The notes beneath the pieces were generated by a model that had not been told where the DNA came from, did not search any database, and worked only from the letters and a program-made list of their open reading frames with translations. A stretch of 40,662 nucleotides of DNA, taken from an uncultured Anaeromyxobacter sp. (GTDB lineage: Bacteria > Myxococcota > Myxococcia > Myxococcales > Anaeromyxobacteraceae). Every line of letters begins with the position of its first letter. Positions within the stretch are counted from its first letter, which is position 1. Shown piece after piece: positions 1-10,288 of the stretch. The DNA lies in assembly GCA_903874275.1 (NCBI GenBank), contig CAIQRS010000190.1, positions 1 through 40,662 on the forward strand. Reading direction: 5' to 3'. A program made the position numbers and the translations under genes.

Positions 1-125
1 AGCCAGATCCCCAGCTTGCTGGTGTCGGACTGGGCCTGCATGGTGGGGAAGTGGTGGGCCAGGAACCGCTCCTCCGGGGCCGCCGCGGCGCCGGGCGCCC
101 CGTGACCGCTGGCGTGGTCGCTCAT
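1..125 (-). CDS. ctaE: cytochrome c oxidase subunit III, N-terminal fragment
   Basis: Only the first 41 or so codons are in the window; the gene runs off the left edge. The visible protein begins MSDHASGHG and continues with an Ala/Pro-rich stretch, then [19 protein letters not shown], which matches the start of subunit III, where the first transmembrane helix begins at the LG-(M/I)-WLF motif. Its ATG (123-125) overlaps the TGA of ctaD in an ATGA junction, so the two are probably translationally coupled. Position after ctaC and ctaD is the usual order for an aa3/caa3 operon. Subunit III carries no redox centre and stabilises the catalytic core. Confidence rests on context plus this short N-terminal match. 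Confidence 0.85.
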   Translation of the reverse strand, partial: MSDHASGHGAPGAAAAPEERFLAHHFPTMQAQSDTSKLGIW

Positions 126-1762
126 GGCGCGCCCTCCTTGCGGACGGGCTCCCAGCCCGCCTCCTCCGACACGTGCCGCAGGCCGGTGTAGTCGTACGGG
201 TGCACGCCCCGGGGCGCGACGGCGAAGTTGTCGTGGGGCGGGGGCGAGGGGGTGGCCCACTCCAGGGTGGCGCCGCCCCAGGGATTGGCCGGGGCGCGGG
301 CGCCGGAGCGGAGCGACTTCACGAAGGCCCACAGCGCGACGATCAGCCCGGCCGCCAGCAGCAGCGAGCCGACGGTGGAGAGCCGGTTGAGCCCCTGGAA
401 CTGCTCGGCGTAGGTGGCGTAGCGGCGCGGCATCCCCCGGGTCCCGGCCAGGAACTGCGGGATGAAGGTCACGTTGAAGCCCACGAAGATGAGGAGGGCC
501 GAGGCCACGCCCAGCCTCTCGTCGTACATGCGGCCGGTCATCTTGGGCCACCAGTAGAAGAGGCCGGAGAGGAAGGCGATCATCACCGCGCCCACCATGA
601 CGAAGTGGAAGTGGGCCACCACGAAGTAGGTGTCGTGCAGCGGGATGTCGGTGGCCAGGGCCCCCAGGAAGAGGCCGGTGAGCCCTCCCACGCCGAAGAT
701 GGCGAAGAAGGAGAGCACGTAGAGCATGGGCGTCTTGAGGACGATGTGCCCCTTGTACATGGTGGCCAGCCAGTTGAAGGTCTTGATGGCCGACGGGATG
801 GCAACGAGCAGCGTCAGGAAGCTGAAGATGACGTTGGCCCATTTCGACTGGCCGGAGACGAACATGTGGTGTCCCCAGACCAGGAACCCGATCACCGCGA
901 TGGCGATCGAGCTCATGGCGATGAACTTGTAGCCGAAGATGGGCTTGCGGCTGAAGACCGCCACCACCTCGCTGACGATCCCCATGGCCGGGAGGATCAT
1001 GATGTAGACGGCGGGGTGGGAGTAGAACCAGAAGAAGTGCTGGAAGAGCACCGGGTCGCCGCCGTACTCGGGCATGAAGATGCCCAGGTGGAAGACCCGC
1101 TCCAGGAAGCCCAGGGCCACGGTGATCCCCAGCACCGGGGTGGCGAAGATCTGGATGATCCCGGTGGCGTAGAGCGCCCAGAGGAAGAGCGGCAGGTCGA
1201 ACCAGCCCTGGCCCGGCGCCCGCATCTTGTGGATGGTGGCGATGAAGTTCACGCCGGTGAGGATGGAGCTGAACCCGGCCAGGAAGACCCCGGTGAGCGC
1301 GAGCAGGATGCCCAGCCCGCGCGAGGACTCCAGGCTGTAGGGCGGGTAGAGGGTCCACCCGGTGTCGATGCCGCCCACCACCAGCGTGGCCACGAAGAGC
1401 ACCGCCCCGCCCACGAAGAGCCAGAAGGAGAGCAGGTTCACCCGGGGGAAAGCCACGTCCTTGGCCCCGACCATGAGCGGGACCACGAAGTTGCCCATGG
1501 CCGAGGGGATGCCCGGGATGACGAAGAGGAAGATCATCACCGCGCCGTGCAGCGTGAACATCTTGTTGTAGGCGTCGTTCGAGACCAGCCCGCCGCCCGG
1601 GTTCCAGAGGTGGAAGCGGACCACCATGGCGAAGACCCCGCCCAGGAAGAGCGAGAAGGCGATGAGCCCCAGGTACATGATGCCGATGCGCTTGTGGTCC
1701 ACCGTGAGGAGCCAGGAGCGGATGCCCTTCCCGTGGGTGAGGTAGTTCTCGCCGGAGGTCAT
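122..1762 (-). CDS. ctaD: cytochrome c oxidase subunit I, A2-type
   Basis: Catalytic subunit of a proton-pumping heme-copper oxidase in the cytoplasmic membrane, 546 residues and about 12 helices. The ATG at 1760-1762 is used because the protein then begins [11 protein letters not shown] and overlaps the ctaC stop by four bases; the open frame continues upstream only as shadow of ctaC. Visible ligands: His72 and His386 for the low-spin heme, His384 for heme a3, and His249, His298 and His299 for CuB. Tyr253 is placed for the His-Tyr crosslink. The helix VI motif is YSHPAV (247-252) instead of GHPEV. The D-channel glutamate is therefore absent and the tyrosine-serine pair of A2-type oxidases is present. 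A2 enzymes include the caa3 oxidases of Thermus and Rhodothermus, which fits the cytochrome c domain on the neighbouring subunit II. Confidence 0.97.
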   Translation of the reverse strand: MTSGENYLTHGKGIRSWLLTVDHKRIGIMYLGLIAFSLFLGGVFAMVVRFHLWNPGGGLVSNDAYNKMFTLHGAVMIFLFVIPGIPSAMGNFVVPLMVGAKDVAFPRVNLLSFWLFVGGAVLFVATLVVGGIDTGWTLYPPYSLESSRGLGILLALTGVFLAGFSSILTGVNFIATIHKMRAPGQGWFDLPLFLWALYATGIIQIFATPVLGITVALGFLERVFHLGIFMPEYGGDPVLFQHFFWFYSHPAVYIMILPAMGIVSEVVAVFSRKPIFGYKFIAMSSIAIAVIGFLVWGHHMFVSGQSKWANVIFSFLTLLVAIPSAIKTFNWLATMYKGHIVLKTPMLYVLSFFAIFGVGGLTGLFLGALATDIPLHDTYFVVAHFHFVMVGAVMIAFLSGLFYWWPKMTGRMYDERLGVASALLIFVGFNVTFIPQFLAGTRGMPRRYATYAEQFQGLNRLSTVGSLLLAAGLIVALWAFVKSLRSGARAPANPWGGATLEWATPSPPPHDNFAVAPRGVHPYDYTGLRHVSEEAGWEPVRKEGAP

Positions 1763-2739
1763 GGTCCGTCCTTCAGGCTCTGGATGTAGGCCACGATGCC
1801 CTGGATCTCCCGGTCGTCGAGCGGGATGGGAGGCATCATGTCCTCGTAGCCGGCGCTGATCTTGGCCCCCGGCTTCACGATCGACTCGCGGATGTAGTTC
1901 TCGTCCACGCGGATGGTGGCGCCGGTGGTGATCTTCTCCTCCTTGCCCCAGATCCCCTTCACGCTGGGGCCGACGCCGGCCGAGCCGTCGGTGCTGTGGC
2001 AGGCCGAGCAGCCCTTCTCGCCGAACACCCGGACTCCGACCTCGAGGAGCGTCTCGTCTCCCCCCTTCCCCTCCGCCGCCCAGGCGTCGAACGAGGCCTG
2101 GTCGGGGTGGACCACCACCACCGAGGTCATGGTGGAGTGGTTGGTCCCGCAGTACTCGGTGCAGAGGACGGGGTAGCTCCCGGCCACGGTGGGGGTGAAG
2201 ACCATCCTGGTGAAGCGGCCGGGCACGGCGTCCTGCTTGAGCCGGAACTCGGGCACGTACAGGGAGTGGATGACGTCGGTGGAGGCCAGCACCAGCTCGA
2301 CCGGCTTGCCCACGACGACGTGGAGCTCCTTCGAGCCCTTGCCGCCGGCGTGGTCGAACCACCACGACCACCTCCTCCCGGTCACCTGGACCCGCTGCGG
2401 CGCGGAGCCGGGGTCGGACTCGACCATGGCGAAGTAGACCTTGGTGGAGGCCGCGAAGATGACGAACACCAGCGCGAGCGGGATGGCCGACCAGAAGATC
2501 TCGAGCCGGGTGGAGTGGTCCGGGGAGGCCTCCGGGCCGGTGCGCGAGGGGCGGGCCCGGTAGCGGATCACGAAGAGGATCGTGAAGCCGACGATGACCA
2601 CCATGAAGAAGGCGGAGATCCAGAAGAGGAGGCCGAAGACGTGATCCACGCCCTCGGCGACGCTGGAGGCGCGCTCGGGCATGTAGCCGGGGCCGGCGGC
2701 GATCAGGCTGCCGGCCAGGAGGTCGGGGAGTCGGATCAT
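1759..2739 (-). CDS. ctaC: cytochrome c oxidase subunit II with fused cytochrome c domain (caa3 type)
   Basis: Membrane-anchored subunit that takes electrons from the donor and passes them through CuA to subunit I. Two transmembrane helices are visible (about 35-58 and 82-103), followed by a periplasmic cupredoxin domain with the CuA set His158, Cys193, Glu195, Cys197, His201 and Met204. The C-terminal 90 residues form a class I cytochrome c domain with a CSACH heme site (244-248) and a methionine pair at 301-302 as sixth-ligand candidate. This makes the enzyme a caa3 oxidase, so no separate final cytochrome c is strictly needed. The start ATG overlaps the sco stop and the TGA overlaps the ctaD start, both as ATGA, which indicates one transcript and coupled translation. 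Confidence 0.97.
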   Translation of the reverse strand: MIRLPDLLAGSLIAAGPGYMPERASSVAEGVDHVFGLLFWISAFFMVVIVGFTILFVIRYRARPSRTGPEASPDHSTRLEIFWSAIPLALVFVIFAASTKVYFAMVESDPGSAPQRVQVTGRRWSWWFDHAGGKGSKELHVVVGKPVELVLASTDVIHSLYVPEFRLKQDAVPGRFTRMVFTPTVAGSYPVLCTEYCGTNHSTMTSVVVVHPDQASFDAWAAEGKGGDETLLEVGVRVFGEKGCSACHSTDGSAGVGPSVKGIWGKEEKITTGATIRVDENYIRESIVKPGAKISAGYEDMMPPIPLDDREIQGIVAYIQSLKDGP

Positions 2740-3566
2740 GTGATGTGGTTCTCCGTTCTGCGCCGCCGCACGTCGCGGTAGGCCTGGTAGCCGAGGAAGG
2801 AGACGAGGAAGATCATCGCCAGGACCCCGCCCGAGCGCATGACCTTGAGCGCCAGCGGCGCGGGGTCGGCGGGGTCGAAGCCCATGCAGGTGAGGAGGAA
2901 CCCGCCCAGGCTGCGCTGCTCGGCCGCGGTCGCCACCGCCCCGGCGGCGGCCCGGTCCACCGCCGCGCGCAGCGCGCCCGGCGCGTAGGTGATGCCATGC
3001 AGGTAGCCGCTCACCCGGCCGTCGGGGGTGATGACGACGAGCGTGGCCTGGTGCTGGTACTCGCCGGTCTTCTCGTCGTAGCGGTACTTGAACCCCACCG
3101 CGTCGGCCAGCGCGTCCACGTCGGCCCGGTCGCCGCGCAGGAACCGCCAGGCCCGCTCGGCGCCGGCGCCTCCGCCGGCCTCCCGGACCATGGCCACCTT
3201 GTAGCGGGCCATCTGCTCGCGCTTCTCGCCCGGGTCGATGCTCACGGTGACGACGTCGAAGCCCTCGCCGGTCCAGGCGGCCTCCTTGAGCCCACGGGCG
3301 AGGCCTCCGAGCTGCAGGCCGCAGAGGCGCGGGCAGGCCGTGTAGTTGAAGGAGAGGAGCAGCGGGCGCCCGGCCCGGTCGCCGAGCTTGACGTCCCGCC
3401 CCTCCGAGTCGGTGAAGGCGCCGGTGAGCGGGACGGGCGCGCCGAGCCGCTCCACCACGCCGATGGCGGCCACCTCCCGCTTGAGGAGGTCGGTGGTCTG
3501 TCCAGCCGCGGGGTGCGCGGCGAGCAGCGCCACGAGCGCGAGCGCGACTTTCGGGTGCGGTGACAT
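2736..3566 (-). CDS. SCO1/SenC copper-delivery protein for CuA assembly
   Basis: Thioredoxin-fold copper chaperone of 276 residues that inserts or reduces copper in the CuA site of subunit II. An N-terminal signal peptide (about 1-22) exports the domain. The copper motif is Cys78-Pro-Arg-Leu-Cys82, with the distal ligand His172 in YQHQATLVV. Unlike many SCO proteins, which are anchored at the N-terminus, this one also has a C-terminal hydrophobic helix (about 245-262), so the domain is probably tethered from its end. It is the first gene of the oxidase operon and its stop overlaps the ctaC start. In the AT-richer DNA upstream, a TTGACG at 3607-3612 could be the -35 of the operon promoter, but the -10 is poor and I do not list it separately. 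Confidence 0.93.
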   Translation of the reverse strand: MSPHPKVALALVALLAAHPAAGQTTDLLKREVAAIGVVERLGAPVPLTGAFTDSEGRDVKLGDRAGRPLLLSFNYTACPRLCGLQLGGLARGLKEAAWTGEGFDVVTVSIDPGEKREQMARYKVAMVREAGGGAGAERAWRFLRGDRADVDALADAVGFKYRYDEKTGEYQHQATLVVITPDGRVSGYLHGITYAPGALRAAVDRAAAGAVATAAEQRSLGGFLLTCMGFDPADPAPLALKVMRSGGVLAMIFLVSFLGYQAYRDVRRRRTENHIT

Positions 3567-3685
3567 GTCCGTGAGCGGCTCTTCATTTGTCCGGACTTCA
3601 TGGACTCGTCAACGCGATTTTACGATGAAACCGCTGGAATTCTTGGCACATCGCGTCACGGATGGGGTGCTGCCCGCCGGCCCCG

Positions 3686-4672
3686 TCAGGACCGGGTCGT
3701 GTCCACGACGACCCGTCCGCGGACCTTGCCTTCGAGCAACTCGGCGGCCACCGGGATGGCCTCGGCGAGCGGGACCTCGCGGGTCATCGACGCCAGCCGG
3801 GCCGGATCGAGGTCGCGGGCGAGCCGCTGCCAGGCCTCGCGTCGCAACGCCATGGGCGCCATCACGCTGTCCACCCCGGCGAGCGTCACGCCCCGCAGGA
3901 TGAAGGGGGCCACCGATGCCGGGAGGTCCATCCCGCCGGCGAGCCCGCAGGCGGCCACCGTCCCGCCGTAGCGGGTGGAGGCGCAGGCGTTCGCCAGCGT
4001 GTGGCTGCCCACCGAGTCCACCACGCCGGCCCAGCGCTCCTTCTGCAGCGGCTTGCCGGGCGCGGAGAGGGCGGCCCGGTCGATCACCTCGGCGGCGCCC
4101 AGCGCGGTGAGATACGGGGCCTCGGAGGCGCGGCCGGTCGAGGCGACGACCTTGAAGCCGAGCCTGGAGAGCAGCGCGATGGCCACGCTCCCCACTCCCC
4201 CGGCGGCGCCGGTGACGAGCACCTCGCCCTTGTCGGGCGTCACCCCGTGCCGCTCCAGCGCCATCACGCAGAGCATGGCGGTGTAGCCGGCGGTCCCGAT
4301 GGCCATGGCCTGGGTCGAGGTGAACGGGGCCGGGACGGCGAGGAGCCAGTTCCCGTCGAGGCGCGCCTTCCCGGCCAGGCAGCCCCAGTGGCTCTCGCCC
4401 ACGCCGAAGCCGTTCACCAGCACCCGGTCCCCGGCCTTGAAGGTTGCGTGGGAGGACTCGACCACCTCCCCTGCCCCGTCGATGCCCGGGACCATGGGAA
4501 ACTTGCGGATGACCGGGGCCTTTCCGGTGATGGCGAGCGCGTCCTTGTAGTTGATGGTGGAGCGCTCGACCCGGACCAGGACGTCTCCCGCCGGCAGGGA
4601 CGACTCCTCCACCTCGGCCACGCGGACGGACTGCCCGGACTCGCTCTTCTCGACCAGGATCGCTCGGAACAC
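3686..4672 (-). CDS. acuI: acryloyl-CoA reductase AcuI/YhdH family (zinc-free MDR oxidoreductase)
   Basis: NADPH-dependent medium-chain reductase of 328 residues. It resembles E. coli YhdH and Rhodobacter AcuI through most of its length: [19 protein letters not shown] near the N-terminus, [23 protein letters not shown], the cofactor loop TGAAGGVGS and the end GRVVVDT. The catalytic zinc ligands of alcohol dehydrogenases are absent, as is normal for this family. The start is the GTG at 4670-4672, five bases after a GGAGG sequence and giving the family's usual length. In the AcuI family the substrate is acryloyl-CoA, a toxic intermediate of 3-hydroxypropionate or DMSP metabolism; which pathway applies here cannot be told. 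The gene is divergent from lhgO with a 66 bp gap. Confidence 0.9.
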   Translation of the reverse strand: MFRAILVEKSESGQSVRVAEVEESSLPAGDVLVRVERSTINYKDALAITGKAPVIRKFPMVPGIDGAGEVVESSHATFKAGDRVLVNGFGVGESHWGCLAGKARLDGNWLLAVPAPFTSTQAMAIGTAGYTAMLCVMALERHGVTPDKGEVLVTGAAGGVGSVAIALLSRLGFKVVASTGRASEAPYLTALGAAEVIDRAALSAPGKPLQKERWAGVVDSVGSHTLANACASTRYGGTVAACGLAGGMDLPASVAPFILRGVTLAGVDSVMAPMALRREAWQRLARDLDPARLASMTREVPLAEAIPVAAELLEGKVRGRVVVDTTRS

Positions 4673-4726
4673 GGGGGCCTCCGGCTCAAGGGGAGATTCC
4701 TTGTAACGGGTCGCGGGCGTCTCGGC

Positions 4727-4732
4727 TAGGAT
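4727..4732 (+). promoter_or_regulatory. possible -10 element of lhgO (TAGGAT)
   Basis: TAGGAT lies six bases before the GTG start of the L-2-hydroxyglutarate oxidase gene. No Shine-Dalgarno sequence lies in between, so a transcript from here would start at or next to the GTG. No good -35 is at standard spacing; TTGTAA at 4701-4706 is 20 bases away. Tentative. Confidence 0.3.
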
Positions 4733-4738
4733 CGAACC

Positions 4739-5935
4739 GTGAGCATCGAGCGGGCCGAGGTGGTGATCGTGGGGGGCGGGATCGTGGGGCTCTCGATCGC
4801 CCGGGAGCTGGCCTCCCGGGGCGCCCGCGACATCCTCGTCCTGGAGAAGGAGGAGGGGCTGGGACGCCACGCCTCGGGGCGCAACTCGGGCGTGCTCCAC
4901 GCCGGGATCTACTACGCCCCGGACAGCCGCAAGGCGAGGACCTGCCTGGCCGGGAACATGGCCATGCGGGCCTACTGCAAGGAGAAGGGGCTCCCCCTTC
5001 TCGAGTGCGGGAAGGTGGTCGTGGCCCGGGAGGAGTCGGAGCTCCCGGTGCTCGACGGGCTCCTCGAGCGGGCCACCGCCAACGGCGCCCGGGTCGAGAT
5101 GCTCGACGAGAAGGGGCTCGCCGAGGTGGAGCCCTGCGCGCGGACGGTGGGGCGCGCCCTCTGGTCGCGGGACACCGCGGTGGTGGACCCGAAGGCCGTT
5201 CTGGCCTCCCTGCTCGCCGACCTCACCGCGGGCGGGAAGGTGCGCATCCGCACCGGCGTCGAGGTCCTCGGGGCCGGCGGGAAGGGAGAGGTCCGCACCA
5301 CCGCCGGCGTCGTCGGCTTCGGGCGGCTGGTGAACGCCGCCGGCGCCCACTGCGACCGGGTGGCCCGCTTCTTCGGCGTGGGCGAGCACTACCGTCTCAT
5401 CCCCTTCAAGGGCATCTACCGCAAGCTGCGCAAGGGCGCGCGACTCACCGTGAACGGCAACGTCTATCCCGTTCCCGATCCCCGCAACCCCTTCCTGGGC
5501 GTGCACTTCACCCGCAGCGTGCACGGGGACGTCTACCTGGGCCCCACCGCCATCCCCGCCTTCGGTCGCGAGAACTACGGGATCCTGGCCGGCGTGGACG
5601 GCGACGCCCCCCGCATCGCCTTCGAGGACGCGGTCCTCTTCTTCGCGAACGCCGGGTTCCGATCGGTGGCCCTCTCCGAGCCGCGCAAGTACCTGCCCGC
5701 CTACCTGCACCGGGACGCGGCGCGCCTCGTCCACGGGTTCGACCCGGCCGAGGTGGAGCCGGCCGACAAGGTGGGGATCCGCCCCCAGCTCGTGGACTGG
5801 CGCACCAAGCAGCTCCTCATGGACTTCATCGTGGAGCGGGCCGGGGACACGCTGCACGTGCTCAACCCCATCTCGCCCGCCTTCACGAGCTCGATGGAGC
5901 TGGCCCGCCAGATCGTCGAGGAGCACTTCGCGTGA
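4739..5935 (+). CDS. lhgO: L-2-hydroxyglutarate oxidase/dehydrogenase
   Basis: FAD-dependent enzyme of the DAO/GlpO superfamily, 398 residues, oxidising L-2-hydroxyglutarate to 2-oxoglutarate and feeding electrons to the quinone pool. The FAD-binding motif VIVGGGIVG lies at residues 9-17, followed by the family hallmarks [16 protein letters not shown] and KARTC, and later [11 protein letters not shown] and [14 protein letters not shown]. Length agrees with E. coli LhgO. The start is the GTG at 4739. No ribosome-binding sequence is visible, and a TAGGAT hexamer six bases upstream makes a leaderless message possible. Its stop is directly followed by the stop of the small minus-strand gene at 5936, with no spacer. 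It most likely repairs or recycles 2-hydroxyglutarate made by side reactions or lysine/glutarate breakdown. Confidence 0.93.
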   Translation: MSIERAEVVIVGGGIVGLSIARELASRGARDILVLEKEEGLGRHASGRNSGVLHAGIYYAPDSRKARTCLAGNMAMRAYCKEKGLPLLECGKVVVAREESELPVLDGLLERATANGARVEMLDEKGLAEVEPCARTVGRALWSRDTAVVDPKAVLASLLADLTAGGKVRIRTGVEVLGAGGKGEVRTTAGVVGFGRLVNAAGAHCDRVARFFGVGEHYRLIPFKGIYRKLRKGARLTVNGNVYPVPDPRNPFLGVHFTRSVHGDVYLGPTAIPAFGRENYGILAGVDGDAPRIAFEDAVLFFANAGFRSVALSEPRKYLPAYLHRDAARLVHGFDPAEVEPADKVGIRPQLVDWRTKQLLMDFIVERAGDTLHVLNPISPAFTSSMELARQIVEEHFA

Positions 5936-6283
5936 TCAGTTGCGGAGCGCCTCGTCGAGCCGGGCCTTGCGCCTGCCCCGGTCGAGCCCCTCGCGCGTGA
6001 GCAGGAAGCGCACCTTCCCCCGGCCCGCCGGCATGTCCACCTCGGCCTCGAACCCCGGGCCGGCGATGGAGCCGAGCGCGAAGGAGCGGTGCATGTTGGT
6101 CACCCGCCCCTCCATGCGGTCCTGGAGGACCTGGCCGTGCACCTCGCCGCTGCGGTGGAGCGAGAAGGCCACCTCGTAGAGGCTCATGGCCAGCCCCGGC
6201 TCGAGCGGGATGGTGCTCGCCAGCACGGAGATGAGGTACCAGTAGGGCTCTTGCTTCCCGGCCATCGCGACATGGTACCCCAT
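5936..6283 (-). CDS. conserved-looking small protein of unknown function
   Basis: A 115-residue soluble protein that I do not recognise. From MAGKQEPYWYL it has a plausible alternating strand pattern, with the segments EVHGQVLQDRMEGRVTNMHR and EVDMPAGRGKVRFLLTREGL, and a basic C-terminus (RGRRKARLDEAL). No signal peptide, transmembrane segment or metal-binding cysteines are seen. The start is ATG 6281-6283, because AGGAGG lies four bases upstream; an inner ATG at 6263-6265 is the alternative. Its start codon shares base 6283 with the TTG start of divergent rsmE, so its ribosome-binding site lies inside rsmE codons 2-5. The frame is credible because its codon third positions are GC-rich and it fills the gap between two known genes exactly. 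Confidence 0.6.
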   Translation of the reverse strand: MGYHVAMAGKQEPYWYLISVLASTIPLEPGLAMSLYEVAFSLHRSGEVHGQVLQDRMEGRVTNMHRSFALGSIAGPGFEAEVDMPAGRGKVRFLLTREGLDRGRRKARLDEALRN

Positions 6284-7044
6284 TGAACCTCCTGCTCCTC
6301 GACGAAGAGGACCTCGACCGGTCCGGCAGCGCCCGCGTGCGCGGCCGGCGGGCCCGCCACGTGGTCGAGGTGCTGCGGGCCGTCCCGGGCGACCGCATCG
6401 CCGTGGGGCTCCTGCGGGGGCGCACCGGAGAGGCGGTGGTGCTCGAGGCCTCGATCGACCTGGTTCTTCTCTCCGTGAACCTGGCCGGCCAGCCGCCCCC
6501 ACCCTCCCCGGTCTCCCTGGTCCTCGCCCTTCCCCGCCCCAAGATCCTCCGAAGGGTGCTCCAGGCGGTGGCCTCGATGGGGGTGAAGCGGCTCGCCCTG
6601 GTCGGCACCTACCGGGTGGAGAAGAGCTACCTCGGCTCCCCGCTGCTCGCGCCGGAGGCCATGGCGGCGGAGCTGCGGCTCGGCCTCGAGCAGGGCAAGG
6701 ACACCGTCCCTCCGGAGGTCACGCTGCACCGCCACTTCAAGCCCTTCGTGGAGGACCACCTCGACGGGCTCTTCCCCCCGGGGCGGCGGGCGCGGCTCAT
6801 CGCCCACCCCGGCGCCCCGGCCCTCCTCGACGCCCTGCCGTCCGGGTCGGACGGCGCGGTCCTCGCCATCGGCCCCGAGGGCGGCTTCACCGCCTACGAG
6901 GCCGAGACCCTGGTGTCGCGGGGATTCCACCCCTTCACGTTCGGTCCGCGCCCGCTCCGCGTGGACGTGGCGGTTCCGTTCGCTGTGGCCCAGGCGGAGA
7001 TGGCGCTGCGGAGAGCCAACCCGGGTCCGCGTGACCCGGAGTAG
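6283..7044 (+). CDS. rsmE: 16S rRNA (uracil-1498-N3)-methyltransferase, RsmE family
   Basis: SPOUT-class methyltransferase of 253 residues that methylates N3 of U1498 in the decoding region of 16S rRNA. The C-terminal trefoil knot carries IGPEGGFT (196-203) and GPRPLRVDVAVP, and the N-terminal half is a PUA-like RNA-binding domain. LPRPKILRRVLQAVASMGVKRLALVG and the RVEKSY motif place it in the subfamily found in gamma-proteobacteria, where proteins begin MNLLLL. That supports the TTG start at 6283-6285, although no Shine-Dalgarno precedes it. In the knot the usual LR-(T/V)-ET is LRVDV here, a small deviation near the cofactor pocket. It is divergent from the small unknown gene, and a strong hairpin follows 61 bp after its stop. 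Confidence 0.87.
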   Translation: MNLLLLDEEDLDRSGSARVRGRRARHVVEVLRAVPGDRIAVGLLRGRTGEAVVLEASIDLVLLSVNLAGQPPPPSPVSLVLALPRPKILRRVLQAVASMGVKRLALVGTYRVEKSYLGSPLLAPEAMAAELRLGLEQGKDTVPPEVTLHRHFKPFVEDHLDGLFPPGRRARLIAHPGAPALLDALPSGSDGAVLAIGPEGGFTAYEAETLVSRGFHPFTFGPRPLRVDVAVPFAVAQAEMALRRANPGPRDPE

Positions 7045-7105
7045 GCAGGACCCCCACCTCCACCGCCCATGCAGCTCCGGACGGGTAGCCCAACCCCCCG
7101 ATTTC

Positions 7106-7138
7106 CCGGGGTACGTGGGCGGGCCACCCACACCCCGG
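7106..7138 (+). terminator. strong GC hairpin after rsmE, possible terminator
   Basis: CCGGGGT (7106-7112) pairs with ACCCCGG (7132-7138), and GTGGG (7115-7119) with CCCAC (7127-7131). This makes a 12-bp stem with a two-base bulge and a seven-base loop. It sits 61 bp after the rsmE stop and 41 bp before the CBS gene. No T-run follows on either strand, so it is a weak case for intrinsic termination and could instead act at the RNA level on the CBS message. Confidence 0.4.
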
Positions 7139-7179
7139 TTCGGGCACGATTCCAGCTACGACGAGCGAACGTGCTCGCC

Positions 7180-7481
7180 ATGTCCACCAGGAGTCGCGTC
7201 CCCCCCCCGGTCGTCCAAGCCGCCGTCCAGCCCATTGTCCGCTCCGTGGCGGCAGGAGCCTCGCTCACCGAGGTCCTCCGGGCGGTGATCGACGAGGCCA
7301 ACTCGGTGGTCGGCGTGCTCTCCTCGAGCGGGCGGCTGGTCGGGACCATCTCCGAGCGCGACATCCTGCGCTGCCTGCCCCCCGCCGGCAGCCCCGGCGC
7401 CGCGGCGCAGTCGTACGCGCGCTTCCTTCAGCTTCGCGCCGCCGACGTCATGGCCGACGTGGACGAGGGCGACGAGGCGGG

Positions 7482-7485
<4 letters not shown>
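7180..7485 (+). CDS. short single-CBS-domain protein
   Basis: A 101-residue protein holding one CBS motif. VVGVLSSSGRLVGTISERDILR is the typical second strand-helix unit (RLVGTISERDIL is the family hallmark), preceded by a helix VLRAVIDEANSVVG. The end DVMADVDEGDEAG resembles the start of a second CBS motif that is then cut off. CBS domains usually come in pairs binding adenine nucleotides, so this protein would have to dimerise or is a degraded remnant. The start is ATG 7180 (MSTRSRVPP); the frame is open further upstream but that part is low-complexity. Its TAG overlaps the minus-strand stop of the methionine aminopeptidase gene by four bases. Confidence 0.65.
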
Positions 7486-8435
<950 letters not shown>

Positions 8436-8453
8436 GAGCGCTCTGGATCCTAA

Positions 8454-9857
8454 TCAGCGCGACGGCCGCTTCCACCACGGCTCGCGCTCCGGGACCGCCA
8501 GGCGCGGAAGGGTCGCGGGAGAGTCGGCGAGCGCCCAGGCCATCCAGGCGAACGCGGCGGTGGCCTGGGCAAGCTCGGCTGGATCGACCTTGTCGAGGGT
8601 GTCGGCGGCGCCGTGGTGCCAGTCGAAGTAGCGGCTGGTGTCCTGCGCCAGCGAGAGGAGCGGGACACCGGCCCAGGCCAGCGGCGAGATGTCCACGCCG
8701 CCCCCGTTCCCGCCCACCCTGGAGGCGCCCAGCGACGCGAGCGGCGCCGCCATCGCACCGACGATCTCCTTCGCCCCCGGACCGGCGGTGACCTCGACGC
8801 CGGTGGCGCGCCCGGCGCCCGCGTCGGCCTCCATGGCCGCAACGTGAAGCGTCCCGGCCGAAAGCGCCCCCTCGTGGTAGGCGACGGCCCCCTCGGCGCC
8901 GTTCTCCTCGTTCATGAAGAGCACGGCGCGCAGCGTCCGTCGCGGCGGCCGCGGCATGGCGGCCACGATCCGCATGGTCTCGAGGACCATGGCCACCCCC
9001 GCCCCGTCGTCGATGGCCCCCGTTCCCAGGTCCCAGGCGTCGAGGTGGGCGCCGATGACGACGACCTCGTCGGGCTTCCCGTCGCCGCGGATCTCGGCCA
9101 CCACGTTGGCCGAGGGGACGAGCGGCGGGTCGGCCAGGCTGCCGCCCAGGATCAGGCGCACCCGGACCGGACCACGCCCGAGGAGCCGGTGGACGAGCTC
9201 GGCGTCCTCCACCGCCAGGGCTCCGGCCGGGATGGCGGCGACCCCGGGCGGGAACGAGGTGGTGCCGGTGTGGGGCGTGCGCAGGGTGGCGGTGGAGAGG
9301 GAACGCACCAGCGCGGCCACCGCGCCCAGGCGCGCCGCGGCGGCGGGCCCCCGGATCCGGAGCCCCGAGAACCTGCCGTAGTCGGCCGCCACCTTCATGT
9401 CGTGCTGGAAGAGGACGATCCGCCCCTTCACCCGGGGTCCAAGGTCGGCCAGCTCGTCGAGGCTGCGGACCTCGATCACCTCGGCGACGACCCCGCCCGG
9501 GGGCGTGGGCGCGCTCATGCCGAGCGCCGTCACGGCCAGCGGCTGCGGGCGGCCACCGGTCCCGCCGACCACCTCGGCCCGCTCCTCCCCGCGGGTCCAC
9601 CGGGTGACCATCACCGGCTCGAGGCGCACCGGGATGGCGTGGCGGCGGAACCAGTCCGCGCTCCAGCGCACCGCCTCCTCCGCGCCGGCCGATCCGGCCA
9701 GGCGGGCCCCGACACCGTCGGTGAGCTCGGCCAGCACCGGGTACGACCCGCCCCGGAGGGCCTCGGCGAGGATGCGCGCCGCCTCGGGAGGGCCGGCCGG
9801 GACGGTGGGGGGCGTGGTCGCCAGGGCCATGGCCGCGACGGCGCACGCCAGGGTCAC
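8454..9857 (-). CDS. secreted M28 family metallopeptidase (carboxypeptidase Q-like)
   Basis: Di-zinc peptidase of 467 residues, exported by an N-terminal signal peptide (about 1-20) and predicted to act in the periplasm. A PA-like insert (about 120-230) precedes the catalytic part. Zinc ligands can be followed in order: His271 in IGAHLDAWD, bridging Asp283, catalytic Glu317 and ligand Glu318 in NEENGAEG, Asp345 in MEADAG and His414 or His415 in [11 protein letters not shown]. The set and spacing fit carboxypeptidase Q/PGCP-like enzymes that cleave dipeptides. The start is GTG 9855-9857, overlapping the TGA of the uspA-like gene (GTGA), which gives a proper signal sequence; the frame is open further upstream but carries the stress-protein gene in another frame. 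Confidence 0.9.
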   Translation of the reverse strand: MTLACAVAAMALATTPPTVPAGPPEAARILAEALRGGSYPVLAELTDGVGARLAGSAGAEEAVRWSADWFRRHAIPVRLEPVMVTRWTRGEERAEVVGGTGGRPQPLAVTALGMSAPTPPGGVVAEVIEVRSLDELADLGPRVKGRIVLFQHDMKVAADYGRFSGLRIRGPAAAARLGAVAALVRSLSTATLRTPHTGTTSFPPGVAAIPAGALAVEDAELVHRLLGRGPVRVRLILGGSLADPPLVPSANVVAEIRGDGKPDEVVVIGAHLDAWDLGTGAIDDGAGVAMVLETMRIVAAMPRPPRRTLRAVLFMNEENGAEGAVAYHEGALSAGTLHVAAMEADAGAGRATGVEVTAGPGAKEIVGAMAAPLASLGASRVGGNGGGVDISPLAWAGVPLLSLAQDTSRYFDWHHGAADTLDKVDPAELAQATAAFAWMAWALADSPATLPRLAVPEREPWWKRPSR

Positions 9858-10282
9858 GCGCGGACCACCAGGACCGAGCAGGGCGCGAGGTGGACGAGCC
9901 GCTCGGCCACCGACCCGAGGACCAGGTGACGGAACCCGCGCCGGCCGTGGGTGCCGGTCACGAGCAGGTCGAGACGGCGATCGGCGGCGGCGCGTGCGAT
10001 CCCGGGGGCCGCCGGGCCCGGGACCACGTGGGCCTCGACCTCCCGACGGAGTTCCCGCTCCGCCTCGCCCTTCCACTCCGCGAGCTTCGCCTCGAGCTCC
10101 CGCCGGGTGGACTCGACCACGCTCCGGGGCGGCGGGATGTCGGTCACGCCCGTCAGCTCCTCGGCGTGCAGGAGGACGAGCCCGGCGCCGAAGCGGCCCG
10201 CCAGGTCGGTGGCCTCACGGAGCGCGGCGCGCGACCCGTCGGAGAAGTCGACCGCGCAACCGATCCGCTTCCAGTCGGCCAC
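9854..10282 (-). CDS. universal stress protein (UspA family, ATP-binding type)
   Basis: Single-domain Usp of 142 residues. It begins [18 protein letters not shown] with the conserved Asp11 after the first strand. It carries the full nucleotide-binding signature G-x2-G-x9-G-S (Gly110, Gly113, Gly123, Ser124) and ends in the strand SVLVVRA. This makes it the ATP-binding subclass instead of the UspA-type non-binding one. The start is GTG at 10280-10282. It lies six bases after the pilus-N-domain gene and overlaps the M28 peptidase by four bases, so it belongs to that four-gene unit. Such proteins help cells survive starvation or stress, often through dimerisation; the partner here is unknown. 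Confidence 0.92.
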   Translation of the reverse strand: MADWKRIGCAVDFSDGSRAALREATDLAGRFGAGLVLLHAEELTGVTDIPPPRSVVESTRRELEAKLAEWKGEAERELRREVEAHVVPGPAAPGIARAAADRRLDLLVTGTHGRRGFRHLVLGSVAERLVHLAPCSVLVVRA

Positions 10283-10288
10283 GGCGAC

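Noticed and set aside
3640-3665. Sigma-54-like TTGGCAC on the plus strand before 3650
   Set aside because: The downstream GC at ten bases is missing (CA instead) and no plus-strand gene follows.
3567-3685. AT-richer 119 bp between sco and acuI as a small RNA or mobile remnant
   Set aside because: No hairpin, repeat or boundary duplications are visible; an ordinary promoter region for the oxidase operon explains it.
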